Source: Holothuria scabra (Eukaryota > Echinodermata > Holothuroidea > Aspidochirotida > Holothuriidae). From it: DNA of 64,000 nucleotides. The DNA lies in the NCBI GenBank assembly GCA_037179385.1, contig CM074179.1, forward strand, positions 68,591,806 through 68,655,805. The letters run 5' to 3'. Under the pieces are notes generated by a model. The model was not told the origin of the DNA and did not search any database. It saw only the letters and a program-made list of their open reading frames with translations. Shown here one piece after another: positions 1-11,522 of this stretch; position 1 is the first letter of the stretch; every line of letters starts with the position of its first letter. Position numbers and translations under genes: made by a program.

Positions 1-98
1 TCATATTTTCGTTGTAACGCGACAAAGGGTCCTGTTTAGTTAGAAGACTTGAAAATATGTTTCGCCAAATTTTATTTACATTTATATATGTATGTATT

Positions 99-99
<1 letters not shown>

Positions 100-184
<85 letters not shown>
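100..184. repeat. (TA)n microsatellite
   Basis: Almost pure TA dinucleotide tract that directly borders the outer end of the Penelope-like inverted repeat. Open frames of repeated I-Y residues here come from the microsatellite and are not genes. Confidence 0.95.
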
Positions 185-190
<6 letters not shown>

Positions 191-289
191 AGTATACACT
201 TGAATAGTATCACAAGCATGTTAAGAGTGCTCAATACCAAAAGGGCAGAGCAAAATTCACAAAATAATGTATTTACGCAAGCATAATTT

Positions 290-336
290 TCTCACTACTC
301 TGAGTTTCACGCCTCTCCGGCGATCATCGGGTGAGA
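290..336 (-). ncRNA. degenerate hammerhead ribozyme motif, left arm
   Basis: Reverse-complement copy of the motif at 1537-1583. Stem I is TCTCAC/GTGAGA, the core reads CCGATGA instead of CUGANGA, stem II is CGCC/GGCG, then GAA, and a 3-bp stem III (ACU/AGU) is followed by A at the cleavage position. U4 is replaced by C, a position that is essential in the known ribozyme, so cleavage is unlikely. Confidence 0.55.
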
Positions 337-376
337 TAACTGTCCCAAGCCAAGCCTATACCACTACCAGTACGTA

Positions 377-880
377 TTATTTCTTTCTAGCACGGCTCAG
401 TGGTCGCGGCCTATGCCTACACGTAATGATGAGTTCAGCTCTTTTGTTCAGGCAGCTTTCGGATTTGCTTTTCAAAATTTCCAGTCTTTCATCTTGACAC
501 AGATTGGAAGTCCCTGATCGACCAGGGGCCATGCTAGATTGCCGAATTATTTGCCATGTAATTTTGTACGGAGTATTTTTCTCCTGTAAATACCAGATAT
601 GTTTAGACAACTCAGTCTCCTTGGCGTATTTCTTGTTGCGAAACGACTTAGTGTGATTATTGTACCGTTCCTTAAAACTTTTTCCGGCTAAACCAACATA
701 GAAACTATTGCCATCACAGGTACTTACGGTAGCTTTATATACAATTGCCTTGGATAAGCACTTTCCTTGGAGTGGGCACGCTTCCTTTACTCTGCAGTTG
801 CATTGACTATGGTCTTCGGGCCCCCTTGCATTAATTATACGAAAATTGTGCGATCTTATAATTGCGCCCATATTTCTCAT
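377..880 (-). pseudogene. Penelope-like element, C-terminal GIY-YIG endonuclease domain (left arm copy)
   Basis: This 167-residue frame is the C-terminal part of a Penelope-like retroelement polyprotein. Visible in order are a Cys cluster (CNCRVKEACPLQGKC, about residues 28-42), a VYKATV strand standing in for the GIY part, the YVGLAG strand (YIG part), then FKERYNNHTKSF with the conserved Arg and His, and TELSKHIWYL with the conserved Glu/Trp region. The GIY-YIG nuclease nicks target DNA for reverse transcription. No reverse transcriptase domain is found upstream, so the copy is 5'-truncated and cannot move on its own. It differs from the right-arm copy at only four residues. A Met-initiated frame exists, but this is an element remnant rather than a host gene. 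Confidence 0.85.
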
Positions 881-992
881 GCAACTATAGCTAATCTTAA
901 TCTTAAACTTAGCTCTGGATAAGCACTTTCCACGGGGCAGCAGACTTTACAAGATCTTCAATAGGAACAATGTTAAGATTAGCTATAGTTGC

Positions 993-1496
993 ATGAGAAA
1001 TATGGGCGCAATTATAAGATCGCACAATTTTCGTATAATTAATGCAAGGGGGCCCGAAGACCATAGTCAATGCAACTGCAGAGTAAAGGAAGCGTGCCCA
1101 CTCCAAGGAAAGTGCTTATCCAAGGCAATTGTATATAAAGCTACCGTAAGTACCTGTGATGGCAATAGTTTCTATGTTGGTTTAGCCGGAAAAATTTTTA
1201 AGGAACGGTACAATAATCACACTAAGTCGTTTCGCAACAAGAAATACGCCAAGGAGACTGAGTTGTCTAAACATATCTGGTATTTACAGGATAAAAATAC
1301 TCCGTACAAAATTACATGGCAAATAATTCGGCAATCTAGCATAGCCCCTGGTCGATCAGGGACTTGCAATCTGTGTCAAGATGAAAGACTGGAAATTTTG
1401 AAAAGCAAATCCGAAAGCTGCCTGAACAAAAGAGCTGAACTCATCATTACGTGTAGGCATAGGCCGCGACCACTGAGCCGTGCTAGAAAGAAATAA
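993..1496 (+). pseudogene. Penelope-like element, C-terminal GIY-YIG endonuclease domain (right arm copy)
   Basis: Mirror copy of the left-arm frame, also 167 residues, with the same Cys cluster, VYKATV and YVGLAG strands, FKERY and TELSKHIW motifs. It differs at four positions: I for S after AGK, D for E in YLQ(D/E)K, I for M before APGRSG, and C for S before NLC. Here the sequence reads GTCNLC, which restores a C-x2-C pair the left copy has lost. There is no reverse transcriptase domain upstream, because the 72-bp spacer leads straight into the other arm. The open frame over its whole length in both arms suggests the pair is young. Confidence 0.85.
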
Positions 1497-1536
1497 TACG
1501 TACTGGTAGTGGTATAGGCTTGGCTTGGGACAGTTA

Positions 1537-1583
1537 TCTCACCCGATGATCGCCGGAGAGGCGTGAAACTCAGAGTAGTGAGA
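1537..1583 (+). ncRNA. degenerate hammerhead ribozyme motif, right arm
   Basis: Type I layout: stem I TCTCAC (1537-1542) pairs perfectly with GTGAGA (1578-1583). The core CCGATGA lies at 1543-1549, stem II CGCC/GGCG around 1551-1563, GAA at 1565-1567, and a short ACU/AGU stem III ends before A1577. The U4-to-C change and a U-U mismatch closing stem II predict loss of activity. It lies just downstream of the endonuclease frame, where Penelope-like elements are known to carry hammerheads. Confidence 0.55.
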
Positions 1584-1612
1584 AAATTATGCTTGCGTAA
1601 ATACATTATTTT

Positions 1613-1619
1613 GTATATA

Positions 1620-1657
<38 letters not shown>
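1613..1657. repeat. (TA)n microsatellite
   Basis: TA tract with one TTTA interruption at the outer end of the right arm of the Penelope palindrome. It mirrors the tract at 100-184. Confidence 0.9.
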
Positions 1658-1658
<1 letters not shown>

Positions 1659-2016
1659 CGCTAATTACCACCTTAGGGGGAAATTGTTATATCTGCGCGT
1701 ACATAGGGCGAAAAAATAACAATAAAATACATAAGGAAAAGACTTCGCCCTAACGTCTAAAAATATAAACAACGTTATTTCAGTGGCCAGCCATCCGTTC
1801 GTGTTAACAGCTAGGTGTCCGTAAATTTGACAACTTTGAAGTAATTGAATTTACTTTGTGAATCTAGGAGGGCGTTCTTGTCCGTTTACGTATTCCTATA
1901 GAAAAAGTGTGTTGAAACGTTAAGGAGAAACTTATATTTCGCCCCAAAAACTTTTTCCCCTTAAGGTCGACTTTTCAACAACAACTTTCCCCCTAAGTGC
2001 TGAATTAGTGAAATAT

Positions 2017-2029
2017 ATATAGATATATA

Positions 2030-2106
<77 letters not shown>
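2017..2106. repeat. (TA)n microsatellite
   Basis: Long TA tract between the palindromic pair and the third Penelope-like fragment. Frames of repeated Y-I residues here are artefacts. Confidence 0.95.
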
Positions 2107-2108
<2 letters not shown>

Positions 2109-2217
2109 CCGTAATAGTAAAAAATAAATTAATAATGTCAACCAGGCAATGGTAAAGTGCTCAACCCTATGAAGGGAGCTGTAATATTGAAAAGGTTGCA
2201 ATAAGTTCTTACAACAT

Positions 2218-2275
2218 AGCTTTACAGAACTGTTTCGTAAGGGCCAATAAAGTAGGTCCTCACTCCTCAGAAGCC
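2218..2275 (-). ncRNA. hammerhead-ribozyme-like motif downstream of Penelope-like fragment
   Basis: On the minus strand the core CTGAGGA (2270-2264) fits CUGANGA. A stem II GUGAGG/CCUUAC follows (6 bp, one G-U), then GAA and a short self-complementary stem III (ACAG..CUGU, 2233-2224), with A at the cleavage position (2223). Stem I is GGCUU/AAGCU, 5 bp with one G-U. All core positions are present but stem I is short, so activity is uncertain. It lies 3' of the minus-strand GIY-YIG frame at 2408-3004, as expected for a Penelope terminal repeat. Confidence 0.55.
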
Positions 2276-2407
2276 TGAAGTAGAATGATGTCAATAACGT
2301 TAACTACGTATGTGTTCGCTGCTTTTGAACGTGTCCGTTTTAAAGCACGTGTTCGTTCCGTGTTCGTTGTGAACAGGCAAGAACGGTGTACAGCGAGCCA
2401 AGATACA

Positions 2408-3004
2408 TTACCTATTAGAATAATTACACAGTAGATGTTTATTCCTGTGTCTACAAGAGCTTATCAGTTCGTTTCTTTTATTTAGAGTTGCTAAGGAAGG
2501 TTTGAGTATAATGAAGAACTTTTCTTCCAGACAGAGATAATAAGTTTTAGAGGATGTGGAGTATGCTCGGGCTTTGTTCATGAGTTTCCATTTTACGGAC
2601 TGTTCTACATTTGAATCCTTTAGTTTCCAGATGTATTCACTGAGTGCAGTTGCGTTCCTTTTGTCTTTGTGTTTAAAGCTAGACTTGTGGGCGGTGTATC
2701 TTGTTTTGAATGTGTTCTCTGTTAGACCAATGTATGTTTCTTCGTTGTGGTTGTCGTGGCGTGTTACAGTTGCTTGGTACACAATGTTGTTCGTGAGGCA
2801 GTTGCCTTCCAATGGGCACTCGCTTTGCTTTCTGCAATTGCAGTTGCTTCGCGTTTCTGGTTGTACTTCCTGTTTCGCCAGTATGTATTTGTTGTGCGTT
2901 GATATAATTTGGTTTATGTTTGCCATGCAGCTGTAACTCAGTTTCACCGTGTTTCTGTTGAGTAAAGTATGTAGTTTGTGCCCAGGTGGGAAGCAGCTGT
3001 CCAA
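2408..3004 (-). pseudogene. Penelope-like element, C-terminal GIY-YIG endonuclease domain (second family)
   Basis: This 198-residue frame is clearly diverged from the palindromic pair but has the same architecture. It shows KLSYSCMANINQII in the linker, a Cys cluster CNCRKQSECPLEGNC, IVYQATVT for the GIY strand, TYIGLTE for the YIG strand, FKTRYTAHKSSFKHK with conserved Arg/His, and ALSEYIWKLKD with the conserved Glu and Trp. The C-terminus ends in LNKRNELISSCRH, nearly the same as LNKRAELIITCRH of the other family. The reverse transcriptase is missing upstream, so this is a 5'-truncated retroelement copy. The expected C-x2-C after YSTSSKTYY is reduced to YLCLEEK, a sign of decay. Confidence 0.85.
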
Positions 3005-3040
3005 GAGGTTAAAGAATTTCTTGCCAATGCCATTCGTATG

Positions 3041-4518
3041 AGTGTGACAAAATAAACTGGAAATTTAACCCACTTATCTAGACGTAATCTAAAAACCATT
3101 TGTAGAAATCTCTTTTACTGTATTGAAACCTGCTTAGCGTTTAAGCACAGCAGAACGAATTATTTGTTATATTGGCAAACAGAAGTGCCAGCATGAATTT
3201 TATGGCGTTAACATTATCGTTAGAGATTCCAAAGGCGTTCAGCCAGGATTTTATTCCCGGAAAATCGGGGAAGGCTATATCGTGGCCCAATCTAAAACGC
3301 GGCCTCCAGAGAGCTCAGTCCTCACAAACACTGGTGTCTTAGTGTGTATCTGGCTAGTGAAAAATAGAATCTCGGCTTAGTTATACAATATCGTTTGCAC
3401 GTTAAGCTCCTGCGCCTGCCTTCAGGCTTCAAAGGAAATATTGTATTTAAAATGCAACAAGGTATTCGAAGAAAACATCAAAACAAATCATAGATTTTCC
3501 CAATGAACATCAGCAGTAATTCCATCTCCACAAAAGTATATATATTACAGAATGATAGCCCACAAATGTTTGTTAAAAGCTGGTTACGGGCTAGCGAACA
3601 CAACTCTCCAATAATCTAGAATGACCTTACTTTAATGAATGTACGCTTCCGCAGCTAAGCTAAAATAAGAATATGACATAGGATGACGTCCTCTCCTTAC
3701 TCGCATGTTGACACCCGTTTTGTAATCATGAAAAATTATAGAGCGACTTTCATTGCTCATACTCCTGGCTGACGGACTCATTCCGAGGAAAAGTATCAAA
3801 TTTTAATTTCTCATACCGAATTCAACATCTGCATTTGATACAAAGATTACTCCCGAAAGAAACTTATACTGCTGATCTAGTTAATATGTTACAACCGCTT
3901 ATTGCTACTTTACCCTTGAATTGTGCGTAAACTTTCGTAAAGTAATGTCTCCATTGACACAGGCAACTTAAATGCACTCAAATTTGATCCATTCTTACCT
4001 TTGAAATTCTTTATAGTGTTAGAATGCTGTCTTTAGAAAATAACTCCAGGAAGACTAAAGAATCATCTCAGAGTGAGATTCCAACTGTTAACCATTACAA
4101 CATAGGTCGAATCCCTAATGGTATATTACCCGCAATGTTTACCTAATGGGACGATAAGTGTGTGCTGCACAATAGATGGCGGTCTTTCGAAGGTAGTTCC
4201 CACAATCGAAGCCGCTGCAGTGATTCATGCTACACAATTGTATATAACCAGAACCGATTGAGACTAGCATACTAACCTTTGATTCTAGCTGAATTGTACA
4301 TTTCTTTTGAAACAACAATATTTACGGAGATCAACATTTATCTAACAAGCAAGACCAAAGAGTTGCCAACTTAAAAGCTGACCCAGGCATACTTGAATCC
4401 TCCTCCAGACGGCGTTGAGAGTGACGGGACAACTGGTATCATTTAAGGATGTAAACGAGTTTTATGATTTCGATGCAATTTTCGGCCATTCCAAAAGATC
4501 TAATTTCTCTCATCTGCA
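3041..4518. repeat. tandem segmental unit 1 (about 1.48 kb)
   Basis: First of three diverged units. The unit begins near AAGTGTGACAAAATAAACTGG and runs to the start of the same motif at 4519. By eye, 3041-3540 aligns with 4519-4978 and 17354-18004, and 3550-4500 aligns with 11523-12424 plus 17283-17353. No coding frame spans it. It preserves the empty site of the hAT-type insertion near 4440-4452. Confidence 0.75.
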
Positions 4519-4978
4519 TAAGTGCGACAAAACAAACTAGAAATTTAACCTACTTACCTAGACTAAAATCTGAAAATCATGAGAAGAAATGTCCTTTACT
4601 GTATTGGCAAGCTACTGATCGTTCAAGTACAGCAGTATGAAATATTTGTTATGTAGGCAAGTAGAGGTGTCAACATGAAGTTTATGACGTTAACATTCTC
4701 TTTGGAGATTCAAAAGTCTTTCATTCAGGATTTCATTGAAAATCAACTGAGGTTGTCTTTGATCAATCTAAATCCGAGAGTCTAGAGAGGGCAGTCCCCA
4801 CTAACACTGATGTTTTAGTATGTATCTGGCTAGTGACAAATACAGTGTCAGTTTAGTTACACAATATCGTTTACACTTTAGGCTCCTTCATATTCTTTTA
4901 GTTTTAAAAGGAAATATTGTATTTGTACAAGAGTAACTTCATCTCCTTAAAACTATATGCATTACAGAGCTAAGCTGC
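4519..4978. repeat. tandem segmental unit 2, left part
   Basis: Matches unit 1 positions 3041-3550 with many substitutions. Similarity stops abruptly near 4978 (TATATGCATTACAGA) and resumes at about 11523, so roughly 6.5 kb was inserted into this unit. I could not identify clear terminal repeats or a target duplication for that insert. Confidence 0.7.
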
Positions 4979-7167
4979 AGAGGTTGCATCATTTGAGTTT
5001 TACAAAGTTTGGGTGAATAAATCTCTCATAAACGACAAAGCACTGAATTTCTTTCTCTTAAAAAGGTTTTTTGCATGTAATGCCAAACTGTCTTATTTTG
5101 AATAATCCATCATTCTATATTCACGCATCTATTGGTTTTCAAAGTATGATTTTTTTCTCTAAAGCAAACATAATATTTTCCTTTTAGTGTGTTTCTGTGT
5201 TAAAAAATAAATCTAAGAATAAATGCAGTATACGTTTCAGTTCTGAGTGTGGGCACCCCGCATTTGGCGGCAGACTGGGGGGAAATGCCGCCAATTCCCC
5301 CTGGTGCCGCCGATAGAGCCAGGTGAGGCATTCAGGCTGTTTTAGATATTGTGGGGAGAGGAGGGGCATTTTTGGGAAGACCGCTTTGTGTAATCGTCCA
5401 ATAGTACAGGATCCGCACTAGGGTCCCTGTTGAAGTCCAAATCCCCCCCCCCCCCCCAACAAAGAGATTTCATTAACTCCAGAGGACATATATAGTTTAT
5501 TTTTTGGCCAGACATTTTTCTGCCTGACGGAGCTATATTTAACTACGTACATCTTTTCTTCATTTCTCAAAATATTGGTGAGACATTCGATATGATAATG
5601 TCCTAATATTTAGGGTCTATCATCGTGCCCCTCCATATTATCGCCGCCCATGGATCTGATGTCACAACATGTAATATAGAGTCACCACGTTTTATTTCAA
5701 CTAGTTGGAAGCAAACATATGTTTGATTAGAGTTTATTAGTGCATGGGTGAGGTTAGGTTAGATAACGAGAGATGGAGTCTTAAAGCCCAGTTGCTATGG
5801 TTTAGGGTATGGACTATACCTATTTCGTGACTAGTGACCGGACAACCCTGAACGAAGGATTTGGATGAGGACTGTAAACAGAATATACCACCAATTGATA
5901 ATTTGTTTATCACATCACTTGAGCCATATCAGTGAGTCTGAATTTAATGGCGCGCGTACACAGGGGTAGGCTAAGTGAACGTGGGCCGTGGGAAAGAAAA
6001 CCATGGGAGGAAATTTATTAGTCTTTGTAAAACCTAGTCGGTTCAAGTTCAGTTGTAAATGAAGCGGTAATTTAACAAGAATGCTGACAAAATCACTTTT
6101 AAAAAGCTTTATCTCACAAAAAATTTATTGACTTCAAAATATGCAAGAAAACTTTCTCAGGCTTTCAGGAGCTGAAAACTGCAGAAGAGTACATTACAAT
6201 AGCACATAGGGTCAGGTAATACTTGCTATCAAAGTATTATGAATTTTTTCATACTTTAAATAAATGCAATATTGCACTATTAGAACTTTTCTGCGATTTT
6301 AAAAAGGAGTTAGGACAGCTGGCCCATGCAAAAATGATAAATGAAGGTGAGCGCGCAGATGATGTCTTTCATTGTTGTGAATTTCTTGACATTCGACTTT
6401 GACATTGCCAAGTTTCTATTCATTTTGAAATCTGCTCATAATTATATTGTCCTTTCTTGTTCATTTAACTGGACCAACTCATTAGATGACCCAAATTGTT
6501 TTAATTTCCGTCCTTCATTTTCCTTAACTTTACTCAACAAGGTCTCTTCCCTGGTCTGTTCTTCCCTACCGAGCCTTTGAAAGCTCCCTTCCATACTTTC
6601 CCATTCTTTCATTTTCCCATGATGCAGGGCGTCAATCCGGGCGGTGGCACGATCGCCCAACCAATCAAAATATTGGGACGTTTAATATATTGTTTTCACC
6701 TTAATGATTCGGGCAGATTTTACAAAACAACAGGCAGAATAAGCAAAATATAACTTGGTATATGCATGAAATACAAATGCCACAAGTGCTTCAAAAAAAA
6801 AAAAAAAAAACGTCAATTAGGGCTTTTTTCAAGTAATAACACTGACTTTACTTTGCGCCATCCATATCTATGTTTTGCGAATATACGTGTCAGTGTTTAT
6901 ACATATTTGTTCCCATGTGTATAGGTGTGCGCTCGCGTTCGTGTAAGTGGACTGCTTATAGAATGGTCTGGTCATGGAGACGATCTGAGATTCTGGCTGT
7001 TGGAAAATTTTTCTCCTAATACGCAAACCAGATCTACGTCCCTGCTATGATGTAAAGTCTACTTTGCCTAGCCCCCTGAGGATGTTATTCATCAATATCG
7101 GCATTAGCTTGTTTTCGAGACCTTTAATTGTCCAGTCTACTTCGTGCTTCTATCTGTCCCATATAGT
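4979..7167. other. gene-free stretch inside the 6.5-kb insert
   Basis: No gene is supported. It contains a short GC-rich stretch with repeated GCCGCC around 5260-5320, a C-run near 5446-5458 and an A-run near 6792-6810. The open frames are short and lack recognisable domains. Confidence 0.5.
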
Positions 7168-7352
7168 CAGTGTTGTAATCGAGTCACTAGATTAGTGACT
7201 CGAGTCACCAGTTTTCAAACATTTAAGTGACTCGAGTCGAGTCCGTGTTTCGTGTCGCTGTACCATTTCAATGGGGAAATTACCCCTAAACTCTATCGAG
7301 TCACTATCATTTTGAGAGGAAGTGACTCGAGTCGTGACTTGTTACAACACTG
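7168..7352. mobile_element. 185-bp hAT-type MITE
   Basis: The ends read CAGTGTTGTAA... and ...TTACAACACTG. The inner part is rich in repeated GTGACTCGAGTC palindromes. The flanks are CATATAGT (7160-7167) and CATATAGC (7353-7360), an 8-bp target duplication with one mismatch. CAG-starting terminal inverted repeats with 8-bp duplications are characteristic of hAT elements. It has no coding capacity. Confidence 0.85.
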
Positions 7353-8739
7353 CATATAGCCATACCTGTTTATTCTACTGTATCAACCGTAATCCCCTTA
7401 GCCAAAAAGTGGCGGCCGGGGGGGGGGCTTGTAAAGACGCCCTTGAATTTTTTTGTCCCCTAGTTTGGAGGTCACCATCGATTTCAATACATCCGAATTA
7501 TTTTAAGACCTGAAAAAATCTCCATTCTGTGCAGTGTTTGGTCACTGAGCTGTCAAGCGTATTTTTTCTCCCCATTCTTCCTTCCATCGAAAATCATCCC
7601 ATTGTATAGTATTTACTCTCACTGTTTCTCCCAGACGCTGGATATTACTAGCCATGATAATCCCTCTGACCTTGTCCCTTCTTCTTCACCCCACAGTCTT
7701 TCTTTTTGGTTTTCTGGCATCCGGATCTATTACGATTTTTCCCACCCATTGGGCAGTTTCCTTTAAGCTACTTCGTAGTTATCACAAGAAGCACAGTGAC
7801 GTAAAAGGTCAAAGGTCGCGTAGGACACATTCTGCTCTGTAACCGATTAGCGCTACACACACGCACTTGAACTGCAGTAAATAGTAGACAGGTGGTACAT
7901 TGGGATACAGTATCGCCAATGAGAAAGATTGTTTACATTGATTACTTGCATTTTCATTCTGTTATTGTCAGTGATTTTAGTTTATTTGTGAGGATTTTGG
8001 CCTTGATTAATGGATAACAAATGAATGCCATCGGAGATATGCTTATGGAATGTAAAGCAATTGAAGGATCTAATCATGAACAAAAGATTGAACTAGTCTG
8101 CATGGTCAAAAGAATGAACTGTCAGTATATAGGGTTCATTTATTAAGTTTTCGCCTGCCGTAAGGATCAGGTTCTACTACTTCTTGATTTCTTCAGATAC
8201 CTGAGCATTACAAGCATTCACCTGAAGAAGTAAAAAAGCTGACGATAAGTCCATGGTAATTTTCATGAGGCGAAACAGATTCCCTTTTCTTTGGCCTTAG
8301 ATACCTGGGGTCTGAGGAGAGAGGTATGACGACAGGTAAATGGCAACTGCGGTTATGGCATTTGGGATTTGGACAATACTTTTTAAACATATTCAATGAG
8401 TGACAAAATATAGCCAATGTTTATAGCTATTAGCTGCTTTGTCTCTGAATGGTTGAGTGATATGTACATGTGACCGAGAATAATCCCACCGACAAAGACA
8501 TCAAGTGCTGCAAGGTTCAATGAACTAATTCACGCCATCACAGAAAATCCACAACCGCCTATAAAAAAAATTGAGTTTGTCTTATAAACCATCTTGGAAA
8601 ATTCACACTGCTTTTGGCACATGCCGTGCAGGGTGAGTATGATGCATAAATTCATATAAGGTACGTAATTCAATTAATTTTAGCTTGGATCCATATATAA
8701 GCTGCTTACTTAAAAATAACTCAGTTAATTTCCTAAACT
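7353..8739. other. gene-free stretch
   Basis: No gene or clear repeat is supported. There is a G-run at 7420-7427 and short frames without domain motifs. Confidence 0.45.
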
Positions 8740-10238
8740 TTTTTCTGTTAATTAGCATGACCATTGTTCAAATATCCTTTATTGAATGTTAATGAAGTCA
8801 GTAGACAATTTCAAAGAGTAAAAAATAGTGTTGCCTGTGGTTCTGACAAATATCCTTGGTGGGATTTTAATTTTTTTCACACTGCATTAGCACTCGTATA
8901 TTCGTAAATATTCAGGAAAATGTATTAAAGAGTGATACACCTTTAATGTGGAAGAATGCTCTAACGACCTGTTCCTTAAGTAAAGATAACTTTAGGTGTG
9001 ATTGGTTATAGGCCGATTGATTTTGCCAGTATTGCTTTTAACAGTTTACAAAAGATTTTGCTCTCTAAATTAATGGTTTATGTAGAGAAAGTTGGAGACG
9101 GTATGCAATTTGCTTATAGGAAAGGTCTATCCCGCACTGATGTCGTTTTTGTATTGGTCCAAAATGTTGTTTTAAATTTGAATAATAAGGAAACAAAAAT
9201 ATCAAAGGTACTCTAACTTGACTTTTCTATTGCCTTTAACACAGTATTACCGAATCAATTACCAACAGATCTGTCAACATTTATTGATGAACCATGGTTA
9301 CTTTACTGGATACAACAATTTTTACAGAGATGGGAGAGGAAGGTTGAACTTGATAGGGTTTTCAGAAGCTTCTGATATTAAGGATGGTGTACCACAAGGA
9401 GGTCCTTTATCTGCTATTCTCTTAACTATTTATAGAAATGAAATTGAGTGTCGTGGATTTGCATCAGCTATAAAACATACTGCATTGTCTTGTAACATTT
9501 CAAGAAGTACTGTGACCATGGATTAACTTAATTGTCAACAAACTGTAAATAGTATTGTTTCAACTGTTATAAGAAATCAAAGGAAATGTGTTCTACTGAT
9601 AAGAATATCAAACATATAGGTTTACGTTTGTCTAAGTCACAATGTGTCAAAGTTGAAGGATCGGTGGTAGAACACTTTACTAAAACCAAATATTTAGGAG
9701 AATGTATTGTTGAAAGACTGATTTTCTGATCATACAGTATTTCTAGTATTTTAAGAAAAGTGTACTATATAATGTATGGATTAGCATATATTGTGTTTTT
9801 CTTAAATAAGGGGGCTACGGAAAGTGTTTTTAAATCTGTCATTCTCCCATATTTAATTTACGCAGTTTTAGTTTTGTATCAATTAATTTTGCGAAAGGAC
9901 AAGGACAGAATTGTGAGACTGTTAAAGTATTCTGCAAAGATTTCTTAATGTGAATGTCTCGGTCAGGAAAGAGTTTATTTATAAGAAAGGCAACAAAAGT
10001 TTATGATGATTATAATAACCCATTGCATAATTATTTCAAATGCCTCAATACACTATCACAGGAAAACCTAGCAAAGTACAGATTAATTTCTTTTAAAAAT
10101 TGCTTCGTCTTTAATGTTTTAATGTGAACTTACTGTACATATATTGTCTTATTATTGTATTTGTAATCTTATTTTAATACTCATGTTTATAAATATTTCA
10201 TATATTTATACTGGAATTAATAAATTGAATTGAATTGA
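8740..10238 (+). pseudogene. CR1/L2-type LINE fragment, reverse transcriptase
   Basis: Decayed non-LTR retrotransposon ORF2. Reading across frames shows the usual order: CGSDKYPWWDF (finger region, about 8835), GYRPIDFASIAFNSLQKILLS (9001-9066), QFAYRKGLSRTDVV, then LDFSIAFNT in place of the catalytic DFS.AFNT block (9209-9235), and DGVPQGGPLSAIL (9383-9421). The YLGE and SVILPYLIYAVLVLY segments (9690-9870) come from the region after the palm. Stops and frameshifts separate these blocks, and the FADD box is not recognisable. The 3' end carries an ATTGA-type short repeat (10224-10238), as many CR1/L2 elements do. A minus-strand relative lies at 18005-18450. Confidence 0.8.
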
Positions 10239-11522
10239 CCGACCAATGGATTTGGATGGGAAGCAGCTAGTTATCAACAAGCAAACCTAGAGACAAGGCC
10301 TGGTGTTAGTGTCCACTAACTTAATATTGAAGGTTTGCCTACATATAGGCCTTGGCTAACACTTGGTATTTTCGTGTGATCATGTCTGATACAATGTCAT
10401 ATCGTGGTTATTGCTATACTACTTCTGCACAGTCCCCTAAATTTTCGATTCAGCGCATAATCGGACAAAATGTTAAATTACCAAAACCATTTTTATAATA
10501 TTCTGTACATTAAATGGCTACGGGTCTTGTCAGATTTTGCCACCACTTCGTTACATGCCATATTTTCAGCATATCATTAACGGGAGTCATTGTAAACTTA
10601 TTGTATGTAAACTTGTTATGTTTTAGGTGAAAACTGCTCGCAAAAAAGTAAAAAAATCAGGCGAGTGCCTCACTCTGTCGTTCATCATTTCCAATTAAAA
10701 AGTATCTTCAAGTTGGTAATATCCTACTTATCACCACGTATTTCCTTTTATACAAAATGTTAATGAACAGTTGAAGATACATCTTCTACTGTTTAAGAGT
10801 TACACGAGGCAGTACGAGAACTGGGGAGATGCTGCATGACAATCCATTTAGTTTCTTTGCGACTTACTTACTAAAGGTCATGAACTAAAGACGAGCATGC
10901 AAAGAAGACAACTAGGAACTAGCTTACTCCCCTCTACGCCAGTGCATTGGACAGCTTCGAACTTGCCGTAAGTGCATTATTCTTTCAGGAAATATTTAAT
11001 GGAGTGAACAGTTTGTAATCCTACGGTTTCGCTGTCCATGAGAAAGAATTGCAAACTGCATACCATTTTTGTGTTGTTAATATTTTTGACTTCAAAGTGA
11101 GCCACAATCATGGAGATAAATTAAATTTATTTAAACATACATATTCATCTCACGGTCGAGTGCGCAAAGGAAGAGCTCTATCATAGATTTTTATGTGTAA
11201 TGTCGGTGCAGCTACAAATGCCTACTCAACGGGCCCGTGTATAGTCGATCTATGGTCATCCCAATATACACATAGGTCTACGTGGTGGACTTAAGGACTC
11301 ACTGAGCTCGCTCGCTCATACTATAAAAGTAAAACTATATCGAGCTCTCAAAAATTACTTTAGCCTATAGAACATTCAAAACAGGCCTATAAGCAATTTT
11401 CCTTAATTAATATATTGAAAATACAATCAGTGACTGTCAGTTGCGCGGAGCTCCAAGCCCCTTAAGAAGCAGCAGGAAATTTACGGACTGCTGTATAGTT
11501 GTGCAACGTACAACACATACAC
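10239..11522. other. gene-free stretch
   Basis: I see no supported gene. It is unique-looking AT-rich sequence ending at the junction where tandem unit 2 resumes. Confidence 0.45.

Larger units (their letters stand above)
259..1614. repeat. 642-bp inverted repeat of a Penelope-like element 3' end
   Basis: Left arm 259-900 is the reverse complement of right arm 973-1614, around a 72-bp spacer. Paired positions add up to 1873 at both ends of the arms, so there are no net indels over 642 bp, and only scattered substitutions separate the arms. Each arm holds a GIY-YIG endonuclease frame running outward and a hammerhead-like motif downstream of it. Both outer ends meet (TA)n tracts. Penelope-like elements are known for partial copies in tandem or inverted arrangement; a large palindrome this well preserved suggests a recent event or ongoing conversion between the arms. 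Confidence 0.9.

Noticed and set aside
92..286. Small frame of repeated Y-I residues
   Set aside because: Microsatellite translation.
1932..2294. 120-codon minus-strand frame
   Set aside because: Mostly (TA)n translation; it overlaps the hammerhead-like motif and has no domain.
2556..2936. 126-codon plus-strand frame
   Set aside because: Shadow of the minus-strand GIY-YIG frame.
8220..8290. Hammerhead-like CTGACGA...GAAAC
   Set aside because: No convincing stem II, stem III or stem I pairing.
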